Of a stretch of 52,968 bases of DNA, positions 9,795 to 18,200 are shown piece after piece. A model generated the notes under the pieces. The model did not search any database. It saw nothing but the letters and a program-made list of their open reading frames with translations, and was not told the DNA's origin. This DNA comes from an uncultured Clostridia bacterium (lineage in GTDB: Bacteria; Bacillota; Clostridia; Oscillospirales; Ruminococcaceae): positions 1 through 52,968 of the forward strand of contig CANPWL010000010.1 in the NCBI GenBank assembly GCA_947584375.1, written 5' to 3'. Both the position numbers and the translations under genes were made by a program. Numbering within the stretch: position 1 is the stretch's first letter; every line of letters begins with the position of its first letter.

Positions 9795-10346
9795 ATGAAG
9801 AAGATTTTAAAAAGTGAAGAGACGGGAATAATTTCTCTTGAAGCATGTATAGTTATTCCGATATTTATATTTATAATGCTTTGGTTTTACAGCTTTTTTA
9901 TACTGTTTTATGCACATAACGTAATGTCAAATACATTAGTTCAGACAGCAGAAAGTATGTCATTAGACCCATATTCTTATGAAAAGCTAAATATGTCGGA
10001 GTTCCCTGAAAGTATAGTTCAGGCACTTGTTAAAGGATTTGATGAATTAACGGATAATAATTTTTATGATAATGACTGGTGCAAAAGCGGTTCAGGAAAA
10101 GAAAACACGGCTGCATGCAAAAGATTTTATTCGATTTTAGGCGATGGTAGTGAAAATAAAGCAAAATCAAAGCTTAATGCTATGAAAATTATTCGAAATG
10201 ATACAAATTTTATTAATTGCAGTATTGAAAATGGAGAGATACATATAAAGCTAAAATACAAAATCAAATATTTATTTGACGCATTTGATATGGGAGAAAT
10301 TGAGATGGAACAAGAAGCTTGTTCAAAGCTGTGGATAAATGATTAG
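9795..10346 (+). CDS. Second TadE-like pseudopilin
   Basis: This 183-residue protein has the leader EETGIISLEACIVIPIFIFI followed by a long hydrophobic helix. That is a clearer TadE pattern than the first copy: Gly, then Glu at the helix start, then a proline in the helix. The soluble remainder includes cysteines at CKSG, AACKR and NCSIE that could form disulfides outside the cell. The ATG lies two bases after the preceding stop codon, indicating translational coupling. It should be processed by the operon's prepilin peptidase and act as a minor subunit. Confidence 0.75.
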   Translation: MKKILKSEETGIISLEACIVIPIFIFIMLWFYSFFILFYAHNVMSNTLVQTAESMSLDPYSYEKLNMSEFPESIVQALVKGFDELTDNNFYDNDWCKSGSGKENTAACKRFYSILGDGSENKAKSKLNAMKIIRNDTNFINCSIENGEIHIKLKYKIKYLFDAFDMGEIEMEQEACSKLWIND

Positions 10347-10358
10347 AGGTGAATTGTT

Positions 10359-11792
10359 TTGACTGAATTTAGTTATGAAAATCAAGGAACAAATACATAC
10401 TTGGTTTATGAAATAAAAGAGAGCGAACAAATCGATTCTTTGACTCTAGGGATGATAGTAAACAATAAAATTCCCGGATTTTCAAACACTGTATATACAC
10501 AAATTAATGAGAAAAAATTGCTTAAATACAGTATAACCTCAAAAATTTCTGCAAATGAGTTTTTTTCAGGAACTGTCACTAAAAAAAGGTTACTTGGCGT
10601 TTTTAAAAGTATAGTCAAGGGTTTTATTTCTGCTGAAGATTATATGATAGACGCAAATTCTTTAATTTTAGATGCGAAATATGTATATTGTAATGTGTCA
10701 TCATGCGAAGCGGAATTGATTTGTCTACCTTTAAAGGCACCAGATGATATAAAAACCGATTTAAAAGTTTTTTTTAAAAACATAATGTTTAGGACAAGTT
10801 TTGACCAAAAGGAAAACTGTGATTACATTGCTGTAATTATTAATTATCTTAACAGCAACTCGCCGTTTTCCATATATGAATTTAAAAATGTTCTGGAAAG
10901 CATAGATGATAATGCTGATAAAATTCAAAAGAAAAAGTCTACAATAAAAAACACAACATCAAATAATGTCAACGAAATCAAGGAAGATAAAATTAAGGTA
11001 AAAAAACCTTTGGAAAGCAGACCTGTTGTTCAAAAAAGTCCCACGCCTGCCTATCCCTTAAAAAATGAACCGCCAGTTGTGAATAAAAGTGTTCAAAAAC
11101 CTGTTTCTGTTGTTGAACAGAATACAAATGAGCAGGAAATTTCATTGTTCTATTTACTACAGCATTATAACAAAGATAATGCCACTTTATATAAAGCGCA
11201 AAAGAAAAGAAAAAAGCATAATAATACAGAAAGCAAATCAGTACCTTTAAATACTCAGTTTGCAGTTCCGGGAATAAATAATAATATTAATATTCAGAAA
11301 AAGCCATTGAATAGTTTTAATTCGGGAACTCATTCAAATATACTAAATAGAAATTCTTTGAATAATGATGGAATAAAAAATGATATACAGCAGGAAAATA
11401 TACAACACCTGAATGCAAATTTTGGTGAAACTACTGTATTATCACAGACTAACGATGTTATTGCTGAAACAACAGTTTTAGTTCCTGAAAAACGGCAATC
11501 ACCTTACTTAATAAGAATAAAGAACAGTGAACGCGTGATTATAAACAAACCGGTTTTTAATATAGGTAAAGAAAAAAGTTATGTTGATTATTTTATTGGA
11601 GACAATGCAGCAGTCAGCAGAAGTCATGCAAAAGTTTTAATGCGTGATAATAAGTTTTATGTTGTTGATACAAATTCTACAAATCATACTTATGTGAACG
11701 GTAAACAAATAAACAGCAATATCGAGGTGGAGATTTCTAACGGTGATAAGCTGAGTTTTGCAAACGAAGATTTTGAGTTCAAGCTTTTTTAA
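10359..11792 (+). CDS. FHA-domain protein with DUF6382-like N-terminus and ETTVL motifs
   Basis: In this 477-residue cytoplasmic protein, residues 1-165 resemble the DUF6382 domain that accompanies clostridial FHA proteins. A basic, Asn/Pro-rich linker follows (about 190-355), and a C-terminal FHA domain (384-477) contains Ser420-Arg421-Ser422-His423 and STNHTYVNG, the phosphothreonine-binding core. Directly before the FHA domain are two copies of ETTVL (357-361 and 370-374). In the FHA regulators GarA and OdhI a similar ETTSVF motif is phosphorylated and then bound by the protein's own FHA domain. The start is TTG at 10359 after GAGGTG. The kinase and phosphatase encoded three and two genes downstream are the obvious partners. 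Confidence 0.85.
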   Translation: MTEFSYENQGTNTYLVYEIKESEQIDSLTLGMIVNNKIPGFSNTVYTQINEKKLLKYSITSKISANEFFSGTVTKKRLLGVFKSIVKGFISAEDYMIDANSLILDAKYVYCNVSSCEAELICLPLKAPDDIKTDLKVFFKNIMFRTSFDQKENCDYIAVIINYLNSNSPFSIYEFKNVLESIDDNADKIQKKKSTIKNTTSNNVNEIKEDKIKVKKPLESRPVVQKSPTPAYPLKNEPPVVNKSVQKPVSVVEQNTNEQEISLFYLLQHYNKDNATLYKAQKKRKKHNNTESKSVPLNTQFAVPGINNNINIQKKPLNSFNSGTHSNILNRNSLNNDGIKNDIQQENIQHLNANFGETTVLSQTNDVIAETTVLVPEKRQSPYLIRIKNSERVIINKPVFNIGKEKSYVDYFIGDNAAVSRSHAKVLMRDNKFYVVDTNSTNHTYVNGKQINSNIEVEISNGDKLSFANEDFEFKLF

Positions 11793-11834
11793 AAATTAAC
11801 AGGTAACTTCAAAAAAATTTTAGGAGAAATAATT

Positions 11835-12272
11835 ATGATTATTAATGAAATAAAAGGCGATTTATTTAAAGCCCCAAAGGAATATTACTTAGCTCATTGT
11901 ATATCCGGAGATTTTGTACTCAGATCTGGTGTTGCTAAGAAGTTTAAGAAAGTTTATAATATGCGCGATAAGTTGTTTCAGAAATACCCGCTTGAGAAAA
12001 GAAAAAAGTACGGATATGTAGGAAAAGCGCTTTTAGTAGATAACGTGTTTAATCTTGTTACTAAGGCACGAGGATATCAAAAGCCTACATATGACTCACT
12101 CAAAGAAACTCTTGTTGATATGAGGAAACAGTGTAAAAAAATTAAGATTACTAAGTTAGCAATTCCCAGAATCGGATCGGGTCATGATAAATTGGATTGG
12201 GATAGTGTTAAGGATGTAATAATAGAAGTATTCAGTGATACTGAAATTGAGATTCTAGTTTATGTGTTATAG
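11835..12272 (+). CDS. TARG1-like macrodomain ADP-ribosyl-acylate hydrolase
   Basis: This 145-residue single-domain macro protein has the layout of human TARG1/OARD1, which removes ADP-ribose ester-linked to Glu/Asp. It has GDLF near the N-terminus, AHCISGDFVLRSGVAKKF for the ribose pocket, Lys77 in VTKARGYQKPTY and Asp118 in RIGSGHDKLDW. TARG1 uses Lys84 and Asp125, and the 41-residue spacing is the same here. This supports an active deacylase rather than a plain binding module. It is unexpected in a pilus operon and lies between the FHA and PP2C genes, so it may reverse an ADP-ribosyl mark within this signalling module. The ribosome binding site is AGGAGA. No ADP-ribosyltransferase gene is visible nearby. 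Confidence 0.85.
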   Translation: MIINEIKGDLFKAPKEYYLAHCISGDFVLRSGVAKKFKKVYNMRDKLFQKYPLEKRKKYGYVGKALLVDNVFNLVTKARGYQKPTYDSLKETLVDMRKQCKKIKITKLAIPRIGSGHDKLDWDSVKDVIIEVFSDTEIEILVYVL

Positions 12273-12308
12273 AAAATTCCTATAACAGAAAGGTATGTGG
12301 TAATTAAA

Positions 12309-13076
12309 ATGAAATTTTTAATTTCTGCAAAAACAGATATAGGTAATGTTAAAGAAACTAATCAAGATTGCTTTTTATTAAAACGATTAAGAACTGAATA
12401 CGGTGAGATGGTATTTGCAGTATTGTGCGATGGTATGGGCGGTTTAGCTAAAGGTGAAGTGGCAAGTGCTACAGTTATAAGATCATTTGATGAATGGTTG
12501 TTTAACGACTTTCCCTATATATGTAATTCATTTATTGAGGATTCTGTTATTAAAAGCCAATGGGAAAATATTATAAATATTCAAAATAGAAAAATAAAAA
12601 GCTATGGGGAAAATCTTGGAATAAACCTTGGAACTACAGTTGTTGTGATGCTAATAACACAAAATAGGTATTACATCTTGAATATTGGGGATTCAAGGGT
12701 ATATGAGCTTACAAATGAATTGCATATATTAACAAATGATCAGACTTTTGTTTCCAAACAAGTAGAGCTTGGATATATGACAATAGAGGAGGCAGAAAAC
12801 GATCCAAGAAGAAATGTACTGCTTCAATGTTGTGGTGCTTCAGAAAATGTTTATCCTGATATGTTTTTTGGCGATTTGAAAAGCAATTCAGTTTATATGA
12901 TTTGTTCTGATGGTTTCAGGCATACAATCAGTGCAAACGAAATATTTAAAAACCTAAACAGTAATGTTTTAAACGATGTAAATTCTATGGAGAATAGATT
13001 GGATTATCTAATAGATTTAAACAAACAGCGTCAAGAGAGAGATAATATTACCGCTTTATTGATTAAAGCAATATAG
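12309..13076 (+). CDS. PP2C-family Ser/Thr protein phosphatase (Stp/PrpC-like)
   Basis: This 255-residue metal-dependent phosphatase should remove phosphates placed by the kinase encoded next. PP2C motifs are in order: NVKETNQDCF, FAVLCDGMGGLAKGEVAS, LGTTVVVMLI, LNIGDSRVYEL, MICSDGFRH and ERDNITALLI, with the metal-binding aspartates present. The start is uncertain: ATG at 12309 gives MKFLISAKTDIGNV, the usual family beginning, while GTG at 12297 is nearer the AAAGG element but too close to it. The gene ends 13 bp before the chosen kinase start; phosphatase followed by kinase is the usual Firmicutes order. Confidence 0.92.
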   Translation: MKFLISAKTDIGNVKETNQDCFLLKRLRTEYGEMVFAVLCDGMGGLAKGEVASATVIRSFDEWLFNDFPYICNSFIEDSVIKSQWENIINIQNRKIKSYGENLGINLGTTVVVMLITQNRYYILNIGDSRVYELTNELHILTNDQTFVSKQVELGYMTIEEAENDPRRNVLLQCCGASENVYPDMFFGDLKSNSVYMICSDGFRHTISANEIFKNLNSNVLNDVNSMENRLDYLIDLNKQRQERDNITALLIKAI

Positions 13077-13089
13077 AATGGTGGATGCA

Positions 13090-14754
13090 ATGTTAGAAAT
13101 AGGTTCATTAATTGAAGGGAAATATAAAATATTAAATAAAATTGGGCAAGGTGGAATGAGCGTTGTTTATCTTGCTATGAATGAAAAGGCAAATAAACAA
13201 TGGGCTGTTAAAGAAATTCGCAAGGACGGAATGAAGGATTTTGAAGTAGTTAAGCAGGGATTAGTTGTTGAAACTGATATGCTTAAAAAGCTTAGTCATC
13301 CTAATTTGCCTAGCATTGTTGATATTATTGATGAAGAAGACACATTTTTAATAGTAATGGATTATATACAAGGAAATCCATTAAGTAAATCACTTGATGA
13401 ATTTGGAGCACAGTCGCAGGATAATGTAATTAATTGGGCTAAACAGCTGTGTGATGTCTTAGGATATTTACATACAAGAACTCCCGCTATAATTTATAGA
13501 GATATGAAGCCGGCAAACATAATGCTAAAGCCAAACGGCGATGTTACACTGATAGATTTTGGAACTGCAAGAGAATTTAAAGAAAAGAATATAGCAGATA
13601 CAACTTGTCTTGGAACCATTGGTTATGCTGCTCCTGAACAGTTCGGAGGAATGGGTCAGACTGATGCAAGAACAGATATATACTGTCTAGGTGCAACATT
13701 ATATCATTTAGTTACGGGGTGCAGTCCGTGTGAACCGCCGTATGAAATTAAGCCTATAACACAAATTAATCCTAATCTTTCAAGCGGATTAGAGAAAATA
13801 ATATTAAAATGTACTCAGCGTAATCCGGAGGATAGATATCAATCTGCAGCTGAATTGAAATATGATTTGGAACATATTTCTGAGATTGACGATGTTTACA
13901 TAAAAAAACAAAAAAGAGTAGTAAAACTGTTTTTATCTACTTTGATTTTAACAGTTACATTTGCAATTGCATCTGTATGGGGATATGTTTCGGCAGAATC
14001 GTTAAAAAAAGCGAATTATGACTTTATATTAAAAAACGCTGTAAATTATGAAGATTATTATAAGGCAATATTAACAGATCCTACGGTTATAGAGGCTTAT
14101 ATAAAGCTATCTGAATTTCTGCTTGAGGATGGTGAATTAAGTGCAGAAGACGCATCTGTTATAAACAAAATCAGACTTGGAATTGACCAAAGAGATGAAA
14201 ATGGAAAATCAATAGGAACAGTTAATGTTCTTGAAGAATTGAAAAGTAAAAATGAGAATGGATATATAGAAGTATGTGATAGCTTCGGTAATGCATTCTT
14301 TAATTATATTAAAAACGATAAATATAGAAATTCAGCTGAATGGTTTGAAGACACAAAAGACGACAAACCAATCAATCAAATATATTGTGATATTTCTGAG
14401 TGTCTTAAAGGAATTGACAAATATCAGAATTCAAAAGTATCTCAATCGGGAAAGGAATACGATGAATATAAAAAACTTTGGCAAAAATTGTTATTATTAA
14501 AAGAAAAGATCAATAGTATTGATAGTCAGCATACTGTTGATGTAAAAATAAATGCAGGCACTGTAATTGTTGATGTTATAAATGATAATGCAGTTAAATT
14601 CTTAGAAGTTGCCTCAAATGTTGAAATTAAAGATCTACTTAACAAGGTTGAGTTATCGGTTAAATCTATTAACCAGGCTAATATTGAAAATCGTGTAAAT
14701 AGTTTGGTCAGCAAAATCGCAACAGCAAAGGCAAAAATTGATTCGGTCAAATGA
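13090..14754 (+). CDS. Transmembrane Ser/Thr protein kinase (Hanks type)
   Basis: This 554-residue kinase has an N-terminal catalytic domain (about 10-265): glycine loop GQGGMSVVY, AVKEIRK with the ATP-binding Lys, IIYRDMKPANIM as catalytic loop, IDFGTAREF as DFG, and YAAPEQFG. A single membrane helix lies near 275-295 (LFLSTLILTVTFAIASVWGYV), followed by about 255 residues outside the cell. No PASTA repeats are visible, so it is not the cell-wall-sensing PrkC type; the outer part has TPR-like and helical character. ATG at 13090 is chosen because GGTGG precedes it; ATG at 13078 lacks a ribosome binding site. The likely substrates are the FHA protein and the next membrane protein. Confidence 0.9.
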   Translation: MLEIGSLIEGKYKILNKIGQGGMSVVYLAMNEKANKQWAVKEIRKDGMKDFEVVKQGLVVETDMLKKLSHPNLPSIVDIIDEEDTFLIVMDYIQGNPLSKSLDEFGAQSQDNVINWAKQLCDVLGYLHTRTPAIIYRDMKPANIMLKPNGDVTLIDFGTAREFKEKNIADTTCLGTIGYAAPEQFGGMGQTDARTDIYCLGATLYHLVTGCSPCEPPYEIKPITQINPNLSSGLEKIILKCTQRNPEDRYQSAAELKYDLEHISEIDDVYIKKQKRVVKLFLSTLILTVTFAIASVWGYVSAESLKKANYDFILKNAVNYEDYYKAILTDPTVIEAYIKLSEFLLEDGELSAEDASVINKIRLGIDQRDENGKSIGTVNVLEELKSKNENGYIEVCDSFGNAFFNYIKNDKYRNSAEWFEDTKDDKPINQIYCDISECLKGIDKYQNSKVSQSGKEYDEYKKLWQKLLLLKEKINSIDSQHTVDVKINAGTVIVDVINDNAVKFLEVASNVEIKDLLNKVELSVKSINQANIENRVNSLVSKIATAKAKIDSVK

Positions 14755-15206
14755 TATGGGTGATTAGTGTGACATACGATGCTTATCGAAATTTATTTAT
14801 AATATTCGGAATAATTTCAATTGTAATGTTAATTGTGACAATTTTGATTTTTGTGCTTATGAGGGTGCCAAGAGCAATTGGTATATTATCTGGCTCAACA
14901 GCAAAGAAAGCAATTAAAAGCATTAATGATCAAAGTAAAAATCAAAGAAATAATTCAAACCTGACTGCAGGGTTGAATAAAACGAAAAATCCTTTAGTAA
15001 AAAGTATTGCTAATGAATCTGTTAAAACTATGGTTACAGAACAAATTGATAACAATCCGTTATATGAAAATGAGCAAACTAGCGTTCTTGAATATGAAAA
15101 AGTATTTGATAAAACCGTTCTGCTTGATAAAGAACCGTATAAAAATACAGCTTTTGAAATAGTTGAAAGCTTATATTTTATTAATTCGGATGAAAAAATT
15201 CAATAA
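14751..15206 (+). CDS. Small single-pass membrane protein with TSVL/TVLL motifs
   Basis: This protein of up to 151 residues has one strong N-terminal membrane helix (about 14-37, FIIFGIISIVMLIVTILIFVLM) and a polar cytoplasmic tail. Near the C-terminus are NEQTSVLEYE (107-116) and FDKTVLLDKE (119-128), similar in form to the ETTVL motifs of the FHA protein, with Thr in acidic surroundings followed by hydrophobic residues. The 5' end overlaps the kinase stop codon by four bases. GTG at 14769, after GGGTG, is an alternative start. Position and motifs suggest a phosphorylated membrane partner that recruits the FHA protein. The family is not recognised. Confidence 0.65.
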   Translation: MIWVISVTYDAYRNLFIIFGIISIVMLIVTILIFVLMRVPRAIGILSGSTAKKAIKSINDQSKNQRNNSNLTAGLNKTKNPLVKSIANESVKTMVTEQIDNNPLYENEQTSVLEYEKVFDKTVLLDKEPYKNTAFEIVESLYFINSDEKIQ

Positions 15207-15270
15207 ATATGTTATTTAATTTTTCGTTTTTATAAAAACGTAAATCAGTTTATATAAAGGAGTAAAAAAG

Positions 15271-18200
15271 ATGAAAAATTACAGAACAAAAAAAATCAAT
15301 CGTTTAATATCCGGGGCTTTGGCAATTTTAATGCTCATTAGCTTTCTAATAGTGCAGTTTTCTATGACGTCGACAGCTGATGAAATTGCTTTAGATATTA
15401 ATACTCAATCGTTTACTGTGATAATTTGTGATAGAAACGATAGGTGTTTGGCTAATGCTGAGGTGTTCGCTGATAATAAATTGGGCATTTCTCAGACATC
15501 CGTGACAAACAATATGGGAAAAGCAACTTTTTCTGAAATTACATTGGAGAAAATTGGAGATAATAACACCTTTGAATTTACAGTTAAATCTCCTAAGGAT
15601 GAGGAACAGACTGAAACCTTCGAAGTTACTGTTACCAAAGAAAATTTGGTTGAACCTTACACTTACAAATGTAATCAAATTGAATTTTCGGAAGAAACCT
15701 TTAATGTTACAATTCATAATTATTCCGAAATATCTGAAATGGGAAAAATAACGATTGAAGATTCAGATAAGGATGAAATACAAATTAATGAAGATGGAAG
15801 TGCAGAAGTAAAAGCGGGTAATATATTTATTACTGTTATTCCCAATGAAAATGGTAATGATGGAAAACATTATAGAGTAGAAAGTGTGGATGGTAATACT
15901 ATTAATAAAGATGAAAGTTATAAGGAAGTCACAGTATCAAAGAAAATCACAGAGGATACTAATATTATCATAATTTTTAAAGAATATGCAAAAATCACAG
16001 TAAATAAAAACGAAGGCGGAGATGTCATCCTTAGTGACAATGTATTTACAGATACTGAAGGCGTTAATAAAGTCGACACAAATGAAACTGTTGATATAAC
16101 TGCAATGCCAAAAGAAGATTTAAACGGTAAGCATTACAGAGTAAGCGGTATAACTATTGGTAATAAAATTATTAATATTGATTCCAAAGACAACAAAAGC
16201 TACACAGAGGTTATTGAGAAAAAAGAAATTAAAGAAGACATAAGTATTAGCGCCAGCTTTAGAGAATATGCAAAAATAACGGTAAATAAAAACGAAGGCG
16301 GAGATGTTAGCTTTAGCGATAATGTTTTTACTAATAGTCAAGGCAGTAACAGAGTTGATAGAGTTGATATTGGTGAAAAAATCAGTGTAATTATAAAATC
16401 AAATGAATATGCTAATGATCGAAAAGAAAGAAGCATAATTGATTCTGTATCAATTGATAAAAATAAAGAGAAGGTAGAAGCAAATTCATTTAAATTTGAA
16501 AAAACAGAAATTGAAGTTAAAAATGATTTTAATGTAAGTGTAAATTTTATTAAGCAGTATCTTGCTAAATTTATAGTTGAAAAAAATGGTGAAATTAAGA
16601 AATCTGTTCCCTCATTACAAGGTGATATTACTTATGTAAATAATGACGGTATACTGACTTTTTCAGCTGAACCGGACAAGGACTACAGAGTTTCTAGTCT
16701 TATAGTAAGAAGTAATAATACAGAAACAGTGAATGAACCATACAATCAGAATAACTTAAGAATAAAAGATAGAAGTATTAAAATTGATGCATACACAGAA
16801 ATTGAAGTGGCATTTTCAATAAATCAATATAATGTAAAACTTAATTCTAATGTTATCGCTGGCAACAGCAGTAAAGTGAAGGTAAATAATAAAATTTTAA
16901 CCGCTAATGAAGTTGATGATGAACCATTTAATTACGATTCGAATGCATCAACTGATATAAGTTTTAATATTACAAACGGCTATAAAATTAGATCTGCAAG
17001 CATTTCATTTAATAGTGGTAATATGAATCCAATTAATCTTTCTAATAAAAACATTAGCAATGGAATATTGCAGTACTCAATAGCTCCGTCTGTTATTGAA
17101 AAATTAATTGGTACAGAAATTAGTAAAATTCCTATAATTGATATACATGTTGAATATCAGAAAATTCAATCTGTGAATGTTGAAAATTTATTGGATAATG
17201 ATTACTTTTCTATAGAGTTTAAGGATATTAATGGTGTTAAGATCAATCCTTCACGAACTATTAATAGAGATGAAAAAGGTAACACAGTTTATATTATCCC
17301 GAAAACTGCAAAGGCTGTAATAGTTCCAAAAGCAGCAGAGAATTACAAATACATCAAACAGGTTGACGATCCGGATAGCGTTGCTTCATTAGATCAAACA
17401 GAGGAATCGAAAATTGAGATCACCTCAGAAAATAAGACTATAAAGTATATTCTTTCAAGTAAAGACGGTTACTTATTTGATAACAGCGGAGAAGTTATTG
17501 AATCAAATATAACGATTGCCTTTGATGACTATGCTCCTACATTAGAAATAACAGAGTTAAAGAAGCCTGAAAAAGATATATATAATTATGACGTTGATTT
17601 AAAATTAAGCCTAAACGATAAGAAGGAGGATGATGATTTTTGGTCGGGTCTGGACAAGGTAGTCTATACAATATCTAGAGTAAGCGAAAATTCGGAAAAT
17701 GAGTTTAGACAGGAAATATTATATAAGAATACGGTTGTAGAAAAAGACGATAAAACAATAACTGTTGATGCTGAAACTTGGAATTATAGTGATGTAAAAG
17801 TAACAGTTAGGGCTTATGATAAAGCTGGTAATGTGAGTGAAAATGAAATTACTTTGAACATAGATGTTACCAATCCTACGATTAAGGTTGAGTTTAATAA
17901 TGCTAAGCCAAGCAGTATCGTTGATGGCTGTGGTTATTATAATTCAGACAGAAAAGCTGTAATTACTATTGAAGAAAAGAATTTTGATAGCGATTTAGTT
18001 GAAATTTTCAGAGAAAACGGTAAAAAGTACAGTGTAAAATGGGAAAACTATGAAGGTGATATACATAAAGCAGAGGTTCCGTTCTTTGGTGACATACACT
18101 ACCATTTTAGCGTAAAATGTACTGATATAGCGGGCAACAAGAACGATGCTGTTAATTATTCCAATTCGTATACTCCTCAAAACTTTGTTATTGACAAAAC

